IMG/VR virus record: IMGVR_UViG_3300046820_000092
Location: 1 to 22,000 of that record
DNA from: a virus
Strand: one strand, 5' to 3'
DNA: 22,000 nt
Below the pieces are notes generated by a model that was not told the origin of the DNA, did no database searches, and was given only the letters and a program-made list of their open reading frames with translations. Each line of letters starts with the position of its first letter. Position 1 is the stretch's first letter. Shown here piece by piece: positions 20,993-22,000 of this stretch. Both the position numbers and the translations under genes were made by a program.

Positions 20993-22000
20993 TGAGCAGT
21001 TTTTTTGATGAGGCAAGCCTCGTAATGATTCCTTCGGGATACAAAGACCAGAAGGTGTATTCCATCAAGCCTCTGGACGGTGCAGGGGATTTGGCGTTCA
21101 GCCGTGCCTCAAGTGCAACCCGTGTTGCAAGTAATGGCCTTATTGAGAAGGTGCGTACCAACTTAATCCTGCAAAGCAATACGTTTAGTAACGCCTCTTG
21201 GACAAAAAACAATGCAACCTTAACTGGTGGTCAAGCAGGGTACGATGGCTCTACCAATGCTTGGAGCTATACCGAAGGAACTTTTACTGCGTCTTTGCCA
21301 CAATTAGCGCAAAGTTTTACAGCCTCAAGTAATTTAGAATCGTATAGCTTTTATGCAAAAGCTGGTACTCGTAACTGGATTATAGTATCGGTTGCTGGCG
21401 CTGGTTACATCTTTATTAACTTAACAAATGGTACGATTGGAGGTTCAGCTGGTGGTTCAGCCCCAACCGCTACTACGCAGTCAGTAGGCAATGGTTGGTA
21501 TCGTGTTAATGTAGTAAGCGAAGCTGGGATTTTGTATTTAAAGACTGGCATCACTATACATATAACTGATGCTAATAACTCGGTGGCTTACAATGGCAAT
21601 GGCACTGGTAATGTATTTATTCAAAATTTACAAAGAGAAACAGGTGACGTAGCAACCGCCTACATCGCCACCACCAGCGCAGCAGTAAGCGTTGGCCCCG
21701 TTAGCGGGTTACCCCGTTTGGATTATCTCGGCTCTACCTGCGGAAAATTGTTGCTTGAGCCCCAACGGACGAACCTCGCCCTATACTCGGAGCAATTCAA
21801 CAACGCTTGGTGGGCAGCATCAAATTCTACTATTTCAGCTAATGCGGTAGTAAGTCCTGATGGCTACACAAACGCTGATAACATCGTTGAGAACACGGCT
21901 AACTCTACGCACGGAGTAGGCAACGTATCGGGCTTGACCCTTACGGCAGCAGCCTACACGTTCTCGGTTTTTGTTAAGAAGCAAACTCGCAACTTCTTCG
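20992..22000 (+). CDS. Tail fibre/spike-like protein, N-terminal part (runs off the window)
   Basis: ATG at 20992 overlaps the previous stop (TGATG), and the frame stays open to the window end (336 codons seen). The start (SFFDEASLVMIPSGYKDQKVYS, LAFSRASSATRVASNGLIE) is a common opening of Bacteroidota phage fibre or spike proteins. Two similar beta-rich domains follow, beginning RTNLILQSNTFSNASW (from residue 55) and RTNLALYSEQFNNAWW (from residue 259), with jelly-roll/lectin-like 'SFYAKAGTRNWIIVSV' and 'TFSVFVKKQTRNFF' strands. Such domains bind carbohydrate or form spikes for host recognition. The middle (21240-21660) is more AT-rich than its surroundings, which suits an exchangeable domain. 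No enzymatic motif is visible in the part present. Confidence 0.7.
   Translation, partial: MSSFFDEASLVMIPSGYKDQKVYSIKPLDGAGDLAFSRASSATRVASNGLIEKVRTNLILQSNTFSNASWTKNNATLTGGQAGYDGSTNAWSYTEGTFTASLPQLAQSFTASSNLESYSFYAKAGTRNWIIVSVAGAGYIFINLTNGTIGGSAGGSAPTATTQSVGNGWYRVNVVSEAGILYLKTGITIHITDANNSVAYNGNGTGNVFIQNLQRETGDVATAYIATTSAAVSVGPVSGLPRLDYLGSTCGKLLLEPQRTNLALYSEQFNNAWWAASNSTISANAVVSPDGYTNADNIVENTANSTHGVGNVSGLTLTAAAYTFSVFVKKQTRNFF

Noticed and set aside
1-22000. CRISPR array, insertion sequence, integrase or attachment site
   Set aside because: No regularly spaced direct repeats, transposase or integrase motifs were seen; the tRNA-like gene could be an integration target but no duplicated end was found.

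Overview
The window is a stretch of a tailed double-stranded DNA phage (or prophage) genome. Almost every gene lies on the + strand in one dense chain of start/stop overlaps (ATGA, TAATG, GTGA, TGATG). A Bacteroidota host is the best guess. Several proteins match families I know mainly from Bacteroidota phages: the connector, the tail-chaperone pair, the 'GCLCKD' Cys peptide and the N-terminus of the large tail protein. Shine-Dalgarno sequences are weak or absent. One promoter has the Bacteroidota layout TTTG-N19-TAnnTTTG. No virus name can be given from sequence alone.

Left part (1-4350): the end of a PD-(D/E)XK nuclease-like gene; small hypothetical genes, including a small two-helix membrane protein; a GT-B glycosyltransferase coupled to a small GT-A glycosyltransferase; an HNH endonuclease; a ParB/sulfiredoxin-like protein; and a Mom-like DNA-modification acyltransferase. 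A complete minus-strand RNA unit (promoter, tRNA-Gly-like gene, intrinsic terminator) lies between and inside these genes, covering the 3' end of the Mom-like gene and the start of terS.

Middle part (4355-15300): terminase small and large subunits; a second GT-B glycosyltransferase that is a paralogue of the first; a tail-assembly chaperone gene with a T9 slippery run and a hidden -1 frame giving a G/GT-type pair; two neck/tail-completion candidates; two large tail/baseplate-type proteins; a small gene; a short tape-measure protein; an XkdF-like prohead protease with an extra C-terminal domain; and a Cys-rich 51-residue peptide.

Right part (15314-22000): scaffold-like protein; HK97-fold major capsid protein with a terminator; a second probably abundant structural protein with its own terminator; an unknown protein; the portal with a C-terminal extra domain; a head-tail connector; a 23-residue micro-ORF; a protein made largely of two copies of a 'DGG..EG..CL' motif; and the beginning of a tail-fibre/spike-like protein with duplicated domains, cut by the window edge.

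The genes form one packaging and virion-assembly programme, but the order is unlike the lambda/HK97 pattern. The chaperone and tape measure precede the protease, scaffold and capsid genes, and the portal sits far downstream of the terminase. The most notable points are the nested minus-strand tRNA unit, the frameshift chaperone, the duplicated glycosyltransferases threaded into the packaging operon beside Mom/ParB/HNH genes, and the recurring DGG motif.
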